Of a DNA stretch of 62,115 bases, positions 24,103 through 32,842 are shown in pieces. The position numbers were made by a program, and so were the translations under genes. The notes under the pieces were generated by a model. The model did not search any database, was not told the origin of the DNA, and worked only from the letters and a program-made list of their open reading frames with translations. Origin of the DNA: Caballeronia glathei (GTDB lineage Bacteria > Pseudomonadota > Gammaproteobacteria > Burkholderiales > Burkholderiaceae); assembly GCF_000698595.1 (NCBI RefSeq), contig NZ_JFHC01000050.1:1-62115 (forward strand), in the 5' to 3' direction. Position 1 is the first letter of the stretch, and each line of letters starts with the position of its first letter.

Positions 24103-24138
24103 TGTGGCGCCACAAATTTGCCACACGCAGTGTGCAAA
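24103..24138. promoter_or_regulatory. Palindromes upstream of HTH-trfA operon
   Basis: TGTGGCGCCACA (24103-24114) is a perfect 12-bp palindrome. Right after it TTTGCCACAC-GCA-GTGTGCAAA (24117-24138) is a near-perfect inverted repeat with one extra base. Both contain GCCACA/TGTG half sites, so they could be two operators for the same regulator, about 145 bases upstream of the HTH gene start. Confidence 0.45.
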
Positions 24139-24156
24139 AACCTGCGCCGCAATGCA

Positions 24157-24194
24157 AAACAACGCACTACATCGCAAGACGTAGTGCGTTGTTT
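24157..24194. terminator. Strong hairpin after the tRNA gene
   Basis: A perfect 14-bp stem (AAACAACGCACTAC / GTAGTGCGTTGTTT) with a 10-base loop, 13 bases beyond the tRNA 3' end. On the minus strand it ends in TTGTTTTG, so it could terminate tRNA transcription. Confidence 0.6.
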
Positions 24195-24207
24195 CTAAAG
24201 AAAAACT

Positions 24208-24283
<76 letters not shown>

Positions 24284-24351
24284 AACGAACTACGATTTTA
24301 GCACAGCCCGGCCACAGTCTGACAAGCGGTCCGGACCCATAAAACCGCACC

Positions 24352-24705
24352 TTACTTCGACGGCGCGCCCACCAGCACCCAGGTGACCACAGTCTGGATA
24401 TCGGCGCCGTTCATCGCGGGATGCGACGGCATCGGGATCGCGCCCCACACGCCCGCGCCGCCATTCTTCACCTTCAGCGCCAGCTTGGCCGGCGCCTGCG
24501 CATCGCCCTTGTACTTCTCCGCGATCTGCTGAAACGACGGCCCGACGAGCTTGCGGTCCACCGCATGGCATCCCATGCACGCGTTCTTGCGGGCAATCGA
24601 CATCGCGTCGGCGGTGGAACCGGGCTGTTCGGCGGCACGCACGCCCACGCCGACAAGCGCAAGGCCCGCAAGCCCCGCGCCCATCACCACACGCAACCGC
24701 ATCAT
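24352..24705 (-). CDS. Periplasmic c-type cytochrome
   Basis: A 117-residue class I cytochrome c. It has a Sec signal peptide (MMRLRVVMGAGLAGLALVGVG, cut near VRAAEQ), the haem motif CMGCH at residues 43-47, and a distal Met in IPMPSHPAM. It resembles cytochrome c551/c552, a soluble electron carrier in the periplasm. The start overlaps the stop of the BON-domain gene, so the two are co-transcribed. It is the last gene of the yraN-diaA-dolP-like cluster. Confidence 0.85.
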   Translation of the reverse strand: MMRLRVVMGAGLAGLALVGVGVRAAEQPGSTADAMSIARKNACMGCHAVDRKLVGPSFQQIAEKYKGDAQAPAKLALKVKNGGAGVWGAIPMPSHPAMNGADIQTVVTWVLVGAPSK

Positions 24706-25511
24706 TTCGCTGTCGGTTTCGACGGGTTGCCCGGATGCACGTCCGAGTTCTTCACGGGCGCGGGCGCCTGCTGATCCAGAGGCTTCGCGCTCACCGACGA
24801 ATCCGGCACAGCGCCCACCGTCGCCTCGGCACCTGCCGGCGCGCCCGAAGCCGGAGCCGCCTCGCTCGCGCCCGAGGCGGCAGCCGCGGCCAGCGCCTGT
24901 GCCTCTTCCGGCTTGACGTATTGATACACCTTCACGACCTGCTCCACGCCCGGCACGCGCGCGGCGACATCGGCGCCGTGCGCGCCCTCGTCGGGCGTGA
25001 CGAGTCCCATCAGATAGATGGTGCCCCGCTCGCACACCACCTTGTAATAATTCGCCGATAGATCCTTCTCGCCAACCATCGCGGTCTTCACGCGCCCTTC
25101 AAGATACGAGTCGTTAGCGCGCGACGAAATCGAGCTCGCGCCCTGCACGGTCAGCTCGTTGACGATGCTGTTCACGTTGTTGATGCCGCGCACGACCTCC
25201 TCGGCCTTCTGCTTCGACGCATCGTTGGGCACTTCACCGGTGAGCAGCACGCGCCGGTTGAACACGGTCACGTTGACGTGCGCCTGGTCGGGCAGGTTCT
25301 CGTTGATCTGCGCACTCGCCTTCACCTGGATCTCGCGGTCCTCGGTCTGCGCGCCGAGCGTGCGCCGGTCGGTCGCGACGAGCGTCCCGGCCCCCACGCC
25401 GCCGACCACGAGCAGCGGACAACCCTGCAGCGTCAGCACGACGCCCGACAACAGGCTCGCCATCAGCGTGGCGCGCGCAAGCGTCGCCTTGACGCGTGTC
25501 TTCATCATCAA
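24702..25511 (-). CDS. BON-domain outer-membrane lipoprotein (DolP/YraP-like)
   Basis: A 269-residue lipoprotein. The signal sequence ends in a lipobox (TLQGC near residue 30). Two BON domains follow: about residues 58-125 (IQVKASAQINENL ... VLLTGEVPN) and about 130-195 (YLEGRVKTAMVG ... YLMGLVTPDEG). E. coli DolP, the same gene next to diaA, keeps outer-membrane integrity and locates to division sites. The C-terminal ~75 residues are an Ala/Pro/Ser-rich extension that DolP lacks. It sits 18 bases after diaA. Confidence 0.82.
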   Translation of the reverse strand: MMMKTRVKATLARATLMASLLSGVVLTLQGCPLLVVGGVGAGTLVATDRRTLGAQTEDREIQVKASAQINENLPDQAHVNVTVFNRRVLLTGEVPNDASKQKAEEVVRGINNVNSIVNELTVQGASSISSRANDSYLEGRVKTAMVGEKDLSANYYKVVCERGTIYLMGLVTPDEGAHGADVAARVPGVEQVVKVYQYVKPEEAQALAAAAASGASEAAPASGAPAGAEATVGAVPDSSVSAKPLDQQAPAPVKNSDVHPGNPSKPTAK

Positions 25512-25529
25512 ATCCGTTCCCCTTGTTAA

Positions 25530-26117
25530 TCAGTCTTCGCCCAGCAGCATCGCGTCGATGCCGTCACACAGGCAATGGATGGTTAATAGATGCACTTCCT
25601 GAATGCGCACCGCACGCTCCGACGGCACGCAGATATGGATGTCGGTGTCCGCGAGCATTTCGCCGATCACGCCGCCGCCCATGCCGGTCAGCGCGATCAC
25701 GATCATTTCGCGCTCGTGCGCTTCCTGGATCGCCGCGAGCACGTTCACCGAATTGCCCGACGTGCTGATCGCAACCAGCACGTCGCCCGCCTGGCCGAGC
25801 GCGCGGACCTGCTTCGAGAAAATCTCCTCGAACGCATAGTCGTTGCCGACGGCGGTGAGGATCGACGAATCGGTTGTCAGTGCGATCGCGGGCAGGCCCG
25901 GACGTTCCCGCTCGAAGCGGCCGATCAGTTGCGAGGCGAAATGCTGCGCGCCGGCAGCGGAACCGCCGTTGCCGCACGCGAGAATCTTGGAGCCGTTGGC
26001 CACCGCGCCGAAGAGCGCGTCGACGGCGGCCGCAATCGGGACCGCCAGCGTTTCGAGTGCTTCGAGTTTGACCGCCGCGCTATCGCGGAAATGCTGTTGA
26101 ATGCGTTCGACTGACAT
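25530..26117 (-). CDS. diaA: SIS-domain protein DiaA / phosphoheptose-isomerase type
   Basis: A 195-residue SIS-fold protein. It has ACGNGGSAAGAQHFASQ (sugar-phosphate loop) near residue 47, TDSSILTAVGNDY, and AISTSGNSVNVL near 117. GmhA isomerises sedoheptulose 7-phosphate; DiaA uses the same fold to bind DnaA and time replication. The neighbours (yraN upstream, dolP-like downstream, rsmI divergent) copy the E. coli rsmI-yraN-diaA-dolP block, which favours DiaA. The start at ATG 26117 is chosen for the conserved MSVERIQQHF. Confidence 0.85.
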   Translation of the reverse strand: MSVERIQQHFRDSAAVKLEALETLAVPIAAAVDALFGAVANGSKILACGNGGSAAGAQHFASQLIGRFERERPGLPAIALTTDSSILTAVGNDYAFEEIFSKQVRALGQAGDVLVAISTSGNSVNVLAAIQEAHEREMIVIALTGMGGGVIGEMLADTDIHICVPSERAVRIQEVHLLTIHCLCDGIDAMLLGED

Positions 26118-26278
26118 CGACTCTTGAGTTTGACCGCGCCGTGCGCGGGGTTCGTTGCGTGCGACGCGTGAGCTTTGCGCGAAAGAGCGCTCGCGGCCGG
26201 CACGGAGTTCAGGCTCCGCGCAGTTTACCGCATGCACAATCACGGCCGCCGTCGCCATCGGTCAGCGGCGATGCAGGC

Positions 26279-26632
26279 TCACGTATCGTCGGCGCGAAAT
26301 GCATCCGGCAGCCACACGATACGCCCTGGATCGAACGCGACGACATCGAGGCGGCACGCCGGCACGGCGCCGCGCCACGTGCTCAGATAGTAGTGGGCCG
26401 CGCGTATCAGCCGCTCGCGCTTGGCCGCGCCGACGCTCGCGGCTGCATCGGCGAAGCGGCGGCTCCTGCGCGCACGCACCTCCACGAAAACCAGCGCGCC
26501 GTCGCGATCACGCATGACCAGATCGATCTCGCCGCCGCGGCACGTCACATTGCGCGCGACGATCCGCATGCGCTGCCGCTGCAGATATTCGAGCGCGCGT
26601 GCCTCGAAAGCGTCGCCGACCGTTTTGGACAA
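26279..26632 (-). CDS. yraN: YraN family (UPF0102) nuclease-like protein
   Basis: A 117-residue protein of the YraN family, which has a restriction-endonuclease-like fold. Key parts are GDAFEARALEYLQRQ, NVTCRGGEIDLVMRD (with the E-x-D pair) and LVFVEVRARRS (E-x-K/R), the usual Holliday-junction-resolvase-like pattern. The biological role is not established. It is divergent from rsmI across 68 bases and precedes diaA. Confidence 0.88.
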   Translation of the reverse strand: MSKTVGDAFEARALEYLQRQRMRIVARNVTCRGGEIDLVMRDRDGALVFVEVRARRSRRFADAAASVGAAKRERLIRAAHYYLSTWRGAVPACRLDVVAFDPGRIVWLPDAFRADDT

Positions 26633-26700
26633 GGCTCCTCCGTAAAAGTTGTCCGCGGTGCGCGTGGCACAATGTCGTCCTTCATACGACGTCCGCCTTC

Positions 26701-27582
26701 ATGACCCAATTCACCGATCTCGCGCAGGGCCAGCACTATCCGGCGGGCGCGCTCTACATCGTGGCGACGCCGATCGGCAATGTCGCGGACATCACGGTGC
26801 GCGCGCTGCACGTGCTCGGGCTCGTCGACCGGATCGCCGCCGAAGACACGCGCAACACCGCGCAACTGCTCGCGCGCTACGGCATCTCGAAGCCGTCGAT
26901 CGCCGTGCACGAGCACAACGAGCGCAGCGCCGCCGAGCGCGTGATCGGGCATCTGCGCAACGGCGAGCGGATCGCGTGCGTATCGGATGCGGGCACGCCG
27001 GGCATTTCGGACCCGGGCGCGAAGCTCGTCGACGCGGTGCGCGAGGCCGGCTTCCCGATCATCCCGCTGCCTGGCGCGAGCGCGCTCACGACCGCGCTGA
27101 GCGCGGCCGGGTCGTGGGCAGGCACGTTCACGTTCATCGGCTTTCTCGCGGCCAAGCCGAAGCAGCGCGCGGCGCAGCTTCGCACGCTCGTGCACGGGCC
27201 CTCGGCGCTGGTGTTCTACGAGGCGCCGCACCGGATCGTGGAAACGGTCCAGGCCCTGGCCGATACGCTCGGCGGCGAACGGCAACTGCTCATCGCCCGT
27301 GAACTGACGAAGTTACATGAGAGCCTGCACCAGTGCACCCTGGCCGAAGGGCCAACATGGCTCGCGGAGGACGCGAATCGTCAGCGCGGCGAGTTCGTGC
27401 TGGTGGTCGAAGGCGCGCGTGAGCAGGAGGACGCGGAGGACGCACACGATGCGCTCCTCGCGACGCTGCTGGAAGAACTGCCGGTGAGCAGCGCGGCGCG
27501 GCTCGCCGCCAGCCTGACCGGCGCATCGCGCAATACGCTGTATGCCAGGGCGCTGCGTCTGAGCAAGCCGGAGGAGGAATAG
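26701..27582 (+). CDS. rsmI: 16S rRNA 2'-O-methyltransferase RsmI
   Basis: A 293-residue tetrapyrrole-methylase-fold enzyme that methylates the ribose of C1402 in 16S rRNA using SAM. Landmarks are LYIVATPIGNVADIT, AAEDTRNTAQLLARY, CVSDAGTPGISDPG, PLPGASALTTALSAAG and FYEAPHRIVETV, all conserved in RsmI. The C-terminal helical domain (LPVSSAARLAASLTG) is present. I chose ATG 26701. A strong hairpin terminator follows immediately. Confidence 0.95.
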   Translation: MTQFTDLAQGQHYPAGALYIVATPIGNVADITVRALHVLGLVDRIAAEDTRNTAQLLARYGISKPSIAVHEHNERSAAERVIGHLRNGERIACVSDAGTPGISDPGAKLVDAVREAGFPIIPLPGASALTTALSAAGSWAGTFTFIGFLAAKPKQRAAQLRTLVHGPSALVFYEAPHRIVETVQALADTLGGERQLLIARELTKLHESLHQCTLAEGPTWLAEDANRQRGEFVLVVEGAREQEDAEDAHDALLATLLEELPVSSAARLAASLTGASRNTLYARALRLSKPEEE

Positions 27583-27611
27583 AAAACGGGCCTTCGAAAC
27601 GGCCCGTTTTC
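27582..27611. terminator. Rho-independent terminator after rsmI
   Basis: An 11-bp stem (GAAAACGGGCC / GGCCCGTTTTC) with loop TTCGAAAC and a T run at its end. It may also serve the RlpA gene from the other side. Confidence 0.8.
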
Positions 27612-27640
27612 ATGTGGCGGGTAGAGGATTCAGAGGCGGG

Positions 27641-28237
27641 TCAGTTCGTTGCGTCGTCGGAGGCGTACTGCTCGCGTGCGACGCGCGCTTCCTTTTGAGT
27701 CAGCCCTTCGATCTTCACCTTTTCCGTACCGGCGCCGCGCATGCCGAGCGCGGCAGCCGCCGCATACGACAGATCGATCACGCGACCGCGCGCATAAGGG
27801 CCACGGTCGTTGATCTTCACGACGACCGTCTTGTGGTTGGCCGTATTCGTCACGCGCACCCAGGAAGCCAGCGGCAACGTGCGGTGCGCCGCGGTGAGCG
27901 CATGCATGTTGTAACGCTCGCCGCTCGCGGTCTTGCGGCCGTGGAACGGCTTGCCGTACCACGAAGCGCGACCCTGCTGCTCGAAGTCGCCGATGTTCGG
28001 ACCGCTCGTGATCGGTTCGGCGTCGGCGAGCGACGGTGCGTCCGGCTTGGCGTCCGGCACGGTGTTCAGTTTCGAGTCGTAGGCAAGCGGCGCCACAGGC
28101 CGGGCATTGCCCGTGCTAAGGAAGTTGTTACCTGAATTCGCATTCGCGGCGAGGTCGCTGGAACCCGGCGCAGCACAGCCCGCCAGTGCCCCGACGGCAA
28201 AGAGACTCCCGATATGTCGAGTAAGTCGAGCATTCAT
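27641..28237 (-). CDS. rlpA: RlpA-like septal/peptidoglycan lipoprotein
   Basis: A 198-residue lipoprotein with lipobox ALAGC near residue 20. A double-psi beta-barrel domain occupies about 90-180: GRASWYGKPFHGRKTASGE, NMHALTAAHRTLP, VVVKINDRGPYARGRVIDLS. This is the RlpA lytic-transglycosylase fold that cleaves naked glycan strands. The SPOR domain of longer RlpA proteins is absent, so septal targeting by denuded glycan may be lost. It stands alone, convergent with rsmI. Confidence 0.85.
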   Translation of the reverse strand: MNARLTRHIGSLFAVGALAGCAAPGSSDLAANANSGNNFLSTGNARPVAPLAYDSKLNTVPDAKPDAPSLADAEPITSGPNIGDFEQQGRASWYGKPFHGRKTASGERYNMHALTAAHRTLPLASWVRVTNTANHKTVVVKINDRGPYARGRVIDLSYAAAAALGMRGAGTEKVKIEGLTQKEARVAREQYASDDATN

Positions 28238-28890
28238 AGACGTGTATCAACGGTTGCAGAGCCGCCTCCCCGTGCCGCGAAAAACGCGCGCAGGCAGGCC
28301 GCTCAAGGCTTTTCCGCGCAAAGCAGCGCGCCATTCGATCAAACGAACGGCGAGCCGATGCTCGGGTGCGACGTACCTCGCCGCAAACGCCCGGTTAATT
28401 TTCACGTCTGGCGCAACCTGTCCCCGGCAGCCTGACCAGACCCCACATGCCGCCATCGAACGTGGCATCACGTTCTTGCGCGATGAACTGCGCAGGAACG
28501 GCGGCGTAGGCCCCATCCAGCGTCACGGCAGCTAAGGCCGTCGGCAGATGCATCGCATCTGGCTGGACAAGACGTGCACATCGAATGCAATCGATGCTTG
28601 AGTTGCAGTTACGAGGCTTTTGGCCCCCAACAGCGTACTGACGGTGATTGTAAAAACGCGCTATGCGCTGACCAATCACCTAATGACTGCATGGTAGTTT
28701 CCATGCATAAGTGATGCCATTATACGCAGAAACATTAGTCAACCACCCCCAACGACACAATTTGTCATTGATTTTCGCTATGAACGTAAGAATTGCCGGT
28801 TTTGGATGCTATTTCGCGCGCGAAAGGGCGCTTTCGGCGCTCCGTTCGACCCCGGTACAATGGACATTTTTACGCGTCGCTTGTAGCCCA
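28238..28890. other. Gene-poor 650-base stretch
   Basis: No convincing gene. It contains the rlpA promoter region at its left and, near 28690-28712, a small hairpin (GCATGGTAGTTTCCATGC). A short minus-strand ORF (28395-28679) begins with an IARFYNH-like segment loosely reminiscent of a transposase end, but the rest is not credible. Confidence 0.4.
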
Positions 28891-29538
28891 ATGAAAGTCA
28901 TCCTCATTCCCGTGACGCCTTTCCAGCAGAACTGTTCGATCGTCGTGTGCGAAACGACGCAACGCGCCGCCGTCGTCGATCCGGGGGGCGATGTCGCGCG
29001 GATCATCGGCGAAATCGAGCGTCTGAACGTGAGCGTCGAGAAGGTGCTGCTCACGCACGGCCATCTCGACCATTGCGGCGGCGCGAAGGCGCTCGCGACC
29101 CACTACGGCGTCCCGATCGAAGGCCCGCACGAGTGCGACGCGTTCTGGATCGACCAGTTGCCCGAACAGACCAGGCGCTTTGGGTTTTCCGACGCCGCCG
29201 AAGCCTTCACGCCGGAGCGCTGGCTCGCCGATGGCGACTCCGTGCGCTTCGGCGACGAATCGATGGAGGTCTATCACTGCCCCGGCCACACGCCGGGCCA
29301 CGTGATCTTCTTCAGCCGCGCGCACCGGGTGGCGTTCGTCGGCGACGTGCTGTTCGCCGGCTCCATCGGACGCACCGACTTCCCGCGCGGCAATCACGCC
29401 GACCTGATCCGCGCGATCCGCGAAAAGCTCTGGCCGCTCGGCGACGACGTCACGTTCGTGCCGGGCCACGGTCCGGCGTCGACGTTCGGCGAGGAACGCC
29501 GCACCAACCCGCACGTTCGCGACGGAGTGCCGGCATGA
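28891..29538 (+). CDS. Metallo-beta-lactamase-fold hydrolase (GloB-like)
   Basis: A 215-residue zinc hydrolase. The metal motif THGHLDHCGG (about residues 54-63), His in YHCPGHTPGHV, Asp in FVGDVLFAGSIGRTD and His in VPGHGPAST complete the two-metal site. It belongs to the glyoxalase II/YcbL subgroup that cleaves glutathione thioesters, although the exact substrate is not shown. The start is at ATG 28891. Its stop overlaps the exonuclease start (ATGA). Confidence 0.88.
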   Translation: MKVILIPVTPFQQNCSIVVCETTQRAAVVDPGGDVARIIGEIERLNVSVEKVLLTHGHLDHCGGAKALATHYGVPIEGPHECDAFWIDQLPEQTRRFGFSDAAEAFTPERWLADGDSVRFGDESMEVYHCPGHTPGHVIFFSRAHRVAFVGDVLFAGSIGRTDFPRGNHADLIRAIREKLWPLGDDVTFVPGHGPASTFGEERRTNPHVRDGVPA

Positions 29539-30179
29539 ACGCGATTCCCGAGATCTACGTCAGCACGGACATCGAGGCAGACGGCCCCATTCCCGGCCCG
29601 CATTCGATGCTGAGTTTCGCGTCGGCGGCGTACACGGCGGACAAGCAGCTGATCGGCACGTTCTCCGCGAATCTGGAGACGCTCGAGGGCGCGAGCGCAC
29701 ACCCGGTTCAGGCGGCGTGGTGGAAGACGCAGCCGCAGGCGTGGGCCGCGTGCCGCACCGACCTGCAGAAGGCCGAGACCGCGCTGCCGGCGTACGTCGA
29801 ATGGGTCGAGGCGCTGCGGGGCAAGCCGGTGTTCGTCGCGTATCCGGCGGGCTTCGACTTCACCTATATGTTCTGGTACATGATGCGCTTCGCCGGGCGC
29901 TGTCCGTTTTCGTGGTCGGCGCTCGACATCAAGACGCTCGCCTTCGCCATGACCGGCCTGCCGTACCGCAAGGCGATCAAGCCGCGGCTGCCGAAGCACT
30001 GGTTCGACGAGCACCCGCACACGCACGTCGCGCTCGACGACGCCATCGAACAGGGCGCGCTCTTTTGCAACATGCTTGCCGAATTGCGGGCGTCGCAGTC
30101 TCACGCGGCCGCCCATGCCCCCGCCGACACCAACGTTGAAACGAATCCGGAAGGTAAAAACGCGCAGTCTGGCGGATGA
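29535..30179 (+). CDS. DEDDh-type 3'-5' exonuclease-like protein
   Basis: A 214-residue protein starting STDIEADGPIPGPHSML (Asp and Glu of Exo I), with a central Asp in PAGFDFTYMFWYM and HVALDDAIEQGAL near the C-terminus (His and Asp of Exo III). It resembles a group annotated as exonuclease or DNA polymerase III epsilon-like. The last 30 residues are unstructured. It is translationally coupled to the MBL hydrolase upstream, a conserved pair in this lineage as far as I recall. The substrate is unknown. Confidence 0.7.
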   Translation: MNAIPEIYVSTDIEADGPIPGPHSMLSFASAAYTADKQLIGTFSANLETLEGASAHPVQAAWWKTQPQAWAACRTDLQKAETALPAYVEWVEALRGKPVFVAYPAGFDFTYMFWYMMRFAGRCPFSWSALDIKTLAFAMTGLPYRKAIKPRLPKHWFDEHPHTHVALDDAIEQGALFCNMLAELRASQSHAAAHAPADTNVETNPEGKNAQSGG

Positions 30180-30274
30180 GTTAGGGAATCTCCCTCACAT
30201 CAGGCGCTTCGCATTGCGTTTATTTTCGCGCCCCTCTACCATGAGAGTCAGGTCGCGACCAAACGGAGGCGCAG

Positions 30275-30733
30275 TTGACTCTCGATACATTCTCACAAAA
30301 AATCCTGCGTCTGCTCCAACTGGACGCGCGCCGCTCGGTGCAGGAAATCTCCGATCAGGTTGGCCTGTCGAGCACGCCTTGCTGGCGGCGCATCAAGGAC
30401 ATGGAGCAATCGGGCGTGATCCAGCGCTACACCGCGCTACTCGACCGCGAAAAGCTGGGGCTGCATGTCTGCGCGCTCGCGCATATTCATCTGACGCGGC
30501 ACACCGAAGGCGGCGTCGAGCAGTTCGAGCGCGAGATCGCCACCTGTCCGGAAGTGACCGAGTGCTACAGCACGACCGGCGAATCCGACTACATCCTGAA
30601 AATCGTCGCGCCCGATATCAAGGCCTACGACGCCTTTCTCCACGACCGCATTTTCAAGATACCGGCCGTGGCGCAAGTCCGCACGAGCGTCGTCCTGCGC
30701 GAAATCAAGTTCGACACGCAGCTGCCGCTCTGA
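30275..30733 (+). CDS. Lrp/AsnC-family transcriptional regulator
   Basis: A 152-residue regulator. It has an N-terminal winged helix (FSQKILRLLQLDARRSVQEI and VGLSSTPCWRRIKDM) and a C-terminal RAM/AsnC sensor domain (AHIHLTRHTEGGVEQFE, YSTTGESDYILKIVA). It starts with TTG or the preceding start within GGAGGCGCAG. Such proteins form octamers and respond to amino acids. The target is unknown; it is convergent with the cation-efflux gene with four bases between stops. Confidence 0.88.
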   Translation: MTLDTFSQKILRLLQLDARRSVQEISDQVGLSSTPCWRRIKDMEQSGVIQRYTALLDREKLGLHVCALAHIHLTRHTEGGVEQFEREIATCPEVTECYSTTGESDYILKIVAPDIKAYDAFLHDRIFKIPAVAQVRTSVVLREIKFDTQLPL

Positions 30734-30736
30734 GCC

Positions 30737-31951
30737 TCAGCGCGGTGCCGCGGCCGCGTCTGTCGCCGACGGATCGCCGGATGCGCCCGCGGCGGGCGTT
30801 CGCATCGCGAGCGCGAATCTGATTTCGCGCGCACCCAGCCGGCGCCGGAGCGCCCCCACATCGACCTTATCGAGCCGCTCGGCGAGCCGCGCGCGCTCCT
30901 CCTCGCCCGACGGCATTGGCAGCAGCACGTCGACGTCGAAGCCGGGGCTCAGGTAATGCAGGTTCAGTGCAGCGAACGAAAGGCCCTGCGCGGACAATGC
31001 CGCCCGGACCGCCTCGCTGACCGCGCCGCGCATCGGCAGACGGCCGGGCGGCGGACGCAGCGCGTCGCTTTCCGGATCGACGTGAATGAGCGCATCGACC
31101 ACACGCGCATCCTTCAATAGAAGCGCGCGCGCCGATTCAGCGATGTAATGCCCCTCAGATACCGAAATCAGCGGATCCACGAGAATATGCGCATCGACGA
31201 TTGCGAGATCGCCCATTTTCCGCGTGCGTAACTCGTGCACGTCCCGCACGCCGGGCGTACTCAAAAGAAGCGCGCGCAAATCGTCGGCGGTGGCCTGATC
31301 GAGCGCGCGGTCCGACAAATCCTGCAATGCGTCCCAGCCGAATTTCCACCCCATTTTCGCAACCATAAAGCCGACAATTGCCGCCGCGATTGGATCCAGC
31401 ACCTGAAGCCCGGCCATGCTTCCCATAATCCCGAGCGCGACGACGAGTGAAGACGCAGCGTCTGAACGCGCGTGCCATGCATTTGCGATCAGCATTGCGG
31501 AGCGCACGCTTTGAGCGGCGCGCAACATATAGCGGAATAAGGCTTCCTTAGAAACAAGTACCGTCAGTGCTACAAATAAGGCGCTCGAATGAACCGGAGG
31601 AATATCCTGAAGATTCGCAATGCGTTCGCCCGCGCGCCATAACATCCCGCAGCCCACGGCAATCAGCAATCCGCCGAGAAATAATGAAGCGACCGTTTCA
31701 TAACGGCTGTGGCCGTAGTTGTGGTCGTCATCCGGGGCGACCGCGCCGTGGCGATTGGCGATCAGCACCACGAAGTCCGACACTAAATCGGCGAACGAGT
31801 GAACGCCGTCGGCAATCAAGGCCTGCGAGTGAGCGAATATACCGACCGCGATCTGCGCCGTGGTCAAAACGGCATTCAGCGCGATGCTCGTATAAGTGGT
31901 CCTGCGGGCGACTTCCTGCTTTTCTGCCGCGCGCGCCGGTGAAAGCGACAT
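30737..31951 (-). CDS. Cation diffusion facilitator (FieF/MamM-type)
   Basis: A 404-residue metal efflux protein. Six membrane helices fill residues ~20-215. The transport site is visible in HSFADLVSDFVVL (His, Asp, Asp) and WHARSDAASSLVV (His, Asp), and DDHNYGHSRYE is the loop motif. The cytoplasmic dimer domain (about 220-300) has DAHILVDP. A further ~100-residue C-terminal region, with its own alpha/beta repeat, extends beyond the usual ~300 residues. The substrate (Zn, Fe, Mn) cannot be told. Confidence 0.87.
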   Translation of the reverse strand: MSLSPARAAEKQEVARRTTYTSIALNAVLTTAQIAVGIFAHSQALIADGVHSFADLVSDFVVLIANRHGAVAPDDDHNYGHSRYETVASLFLGGLLIAVGCGMLWRAGERIANLQDIPPVHSSALFVALTVLVSKEALFRYMLRAAQSVRSAMLIANAWHARSDAASSLVVALGIMGSMAGLQVLDPIAAAIVGFMVAKMGWKFGWDALQDLSDRALDQATADDLRALLLSTPGVRDVHELRTRKMGDLAIVDAHILVDPLISVSEGHYIAESARALLLKDARVVDALIHVDPESDALRPPPGRLPMRGAVSEAVRAALSAQGLSFAALNLHYLSPGFDVDVLLPMPSGEEERARLAERLDKVDVGALRRRLGAREIRFALAMRTPAAGASGDPSATDAAAAPR

Positions 31952-32131
31952 GTGATGACCCGGGTTGAATCCGATGAACCGATTTTACTCGCGACAGCCA
32001 TCAGGACACGCGCAGTCAATCAAAAAAATTCTTTAAAAATCAAAAAGTTAATGAAAGGAGAAGCATTCGCGCCTTCCTTCGCCCGAATGTGCGCGGTGTC
32101 CGCGCGCAGCGCGTGAGCCCGCGCAGGCAAT

Positions 32132-32167
32132 AAAAAAAGCCGCGCCCTATAATGCGCGGCCTTTTTT
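32132..32167. terminator. Terminator after the H-NS-like gene
   Basis: Stem GCCGCGC / GCGCGGC with A7 and T7 flanks and an 8-base loop, active on either strand. It follows the minus-strand H-NS-like gene. Confidence 0.85.
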
Positions 32168-32180
32168 AGCGTGTGCTGCC

Positions 32181-32486
32181 TTACTTCTGGATCAGGAAGT
32201 TATCGCGCTCCTGACCCGCGATCCACTTCGGCGGCTTGCCGCGGCCCGACCATGTGCTGCCGCTTTCCGGATCGCGATACTTCGGCGCCACTCCGGCACG
32301 GGCACGGGTACCCGCTTTTGCACCCTTGGCGCTACGGCCGCCCGACAATTCCTGGAGCGTGATCCCGTAATCAGCCATTTTCTGCTTGATCTCGTTAAGC
32401 ACTTCCGCATATTCACGCGACTTCGCTTCTTCAATCTGTCGTTCGAGATTCTCGCGCTGAGCGAGGAGTTCCTTGTATGACGGCAT
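32181..32486 (-). CDS. H-NS-family nucleoid protein
   Basis: A 101-residue histone-like silencer. The N-terminal coiled-coil oligomerisation helix is SYKELLAQRENLERQIEEAK. The C-terminal DNA-binding loop includes PKYRDPESGSTWSGRGKPP, the H-NS motif with the conserved W-x-G-R-G-x-x-P. ATG 32486 gives the family start MPSYKEL. Length matches Bv3F/H-NS paralogs common in Burkholderia. It could silence AT-rich imports such as the left arm of this window, but that is inference. Confidence 0.9.
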   Translation of the reverse strand: MPSYKELLAQRENLERQIEEAKSREYAEVLNEIKQKMADYGITLQELSGGRSAKGAKAGTRARAGVAPKYRDPESGSTWSGRGKPPKWIAGQERDNFLIQK

Positions 32487-32842
32487 GGTAATTCCCTTGT
32501 GGTATGCAAACTCGCGAGTCGTATCGCTCGCTTTCAATTATCGGTTCAGCCTCGGCTAAACGGAGATTAACACAGTTCGTATTATGGCGGCATGTTCGCA
32601 TCGCCACTCAAAATCCACTTTGGGAATTTTCCTCCTGACAATTGATGCGGCTTCCGAAACGCTGCGAGCCGTAAAGCGGTTATTCACATAACTAAACGCA
32701 ACGAAAACTGGCACACCGTGAAATCACGGCGATCGATCCGGCCCGGAAGATTTCATGCGATGCGAACTTTTTACCATGAGGGCGCGCGAAGAATGTATCA
32801 CCTGCCACATTACTGAATGTTTCACGGGTGCCGCATCGAGAT
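32487..32842. other. Promoter region of the H-NS-like gene
   Basis: 356 bases with no gene. The part next to the H-NS start is AT-rich with likely promoter elements. The rest shows nothing I can name. Confidence 0.4.

Noticed and set aside
28395..28679. Minus-strand ORF with IARFYNHRQ, like a transposase end
   Set aside because: Only a handful of residues match; the remainder has no transposase features, so too weak to call.
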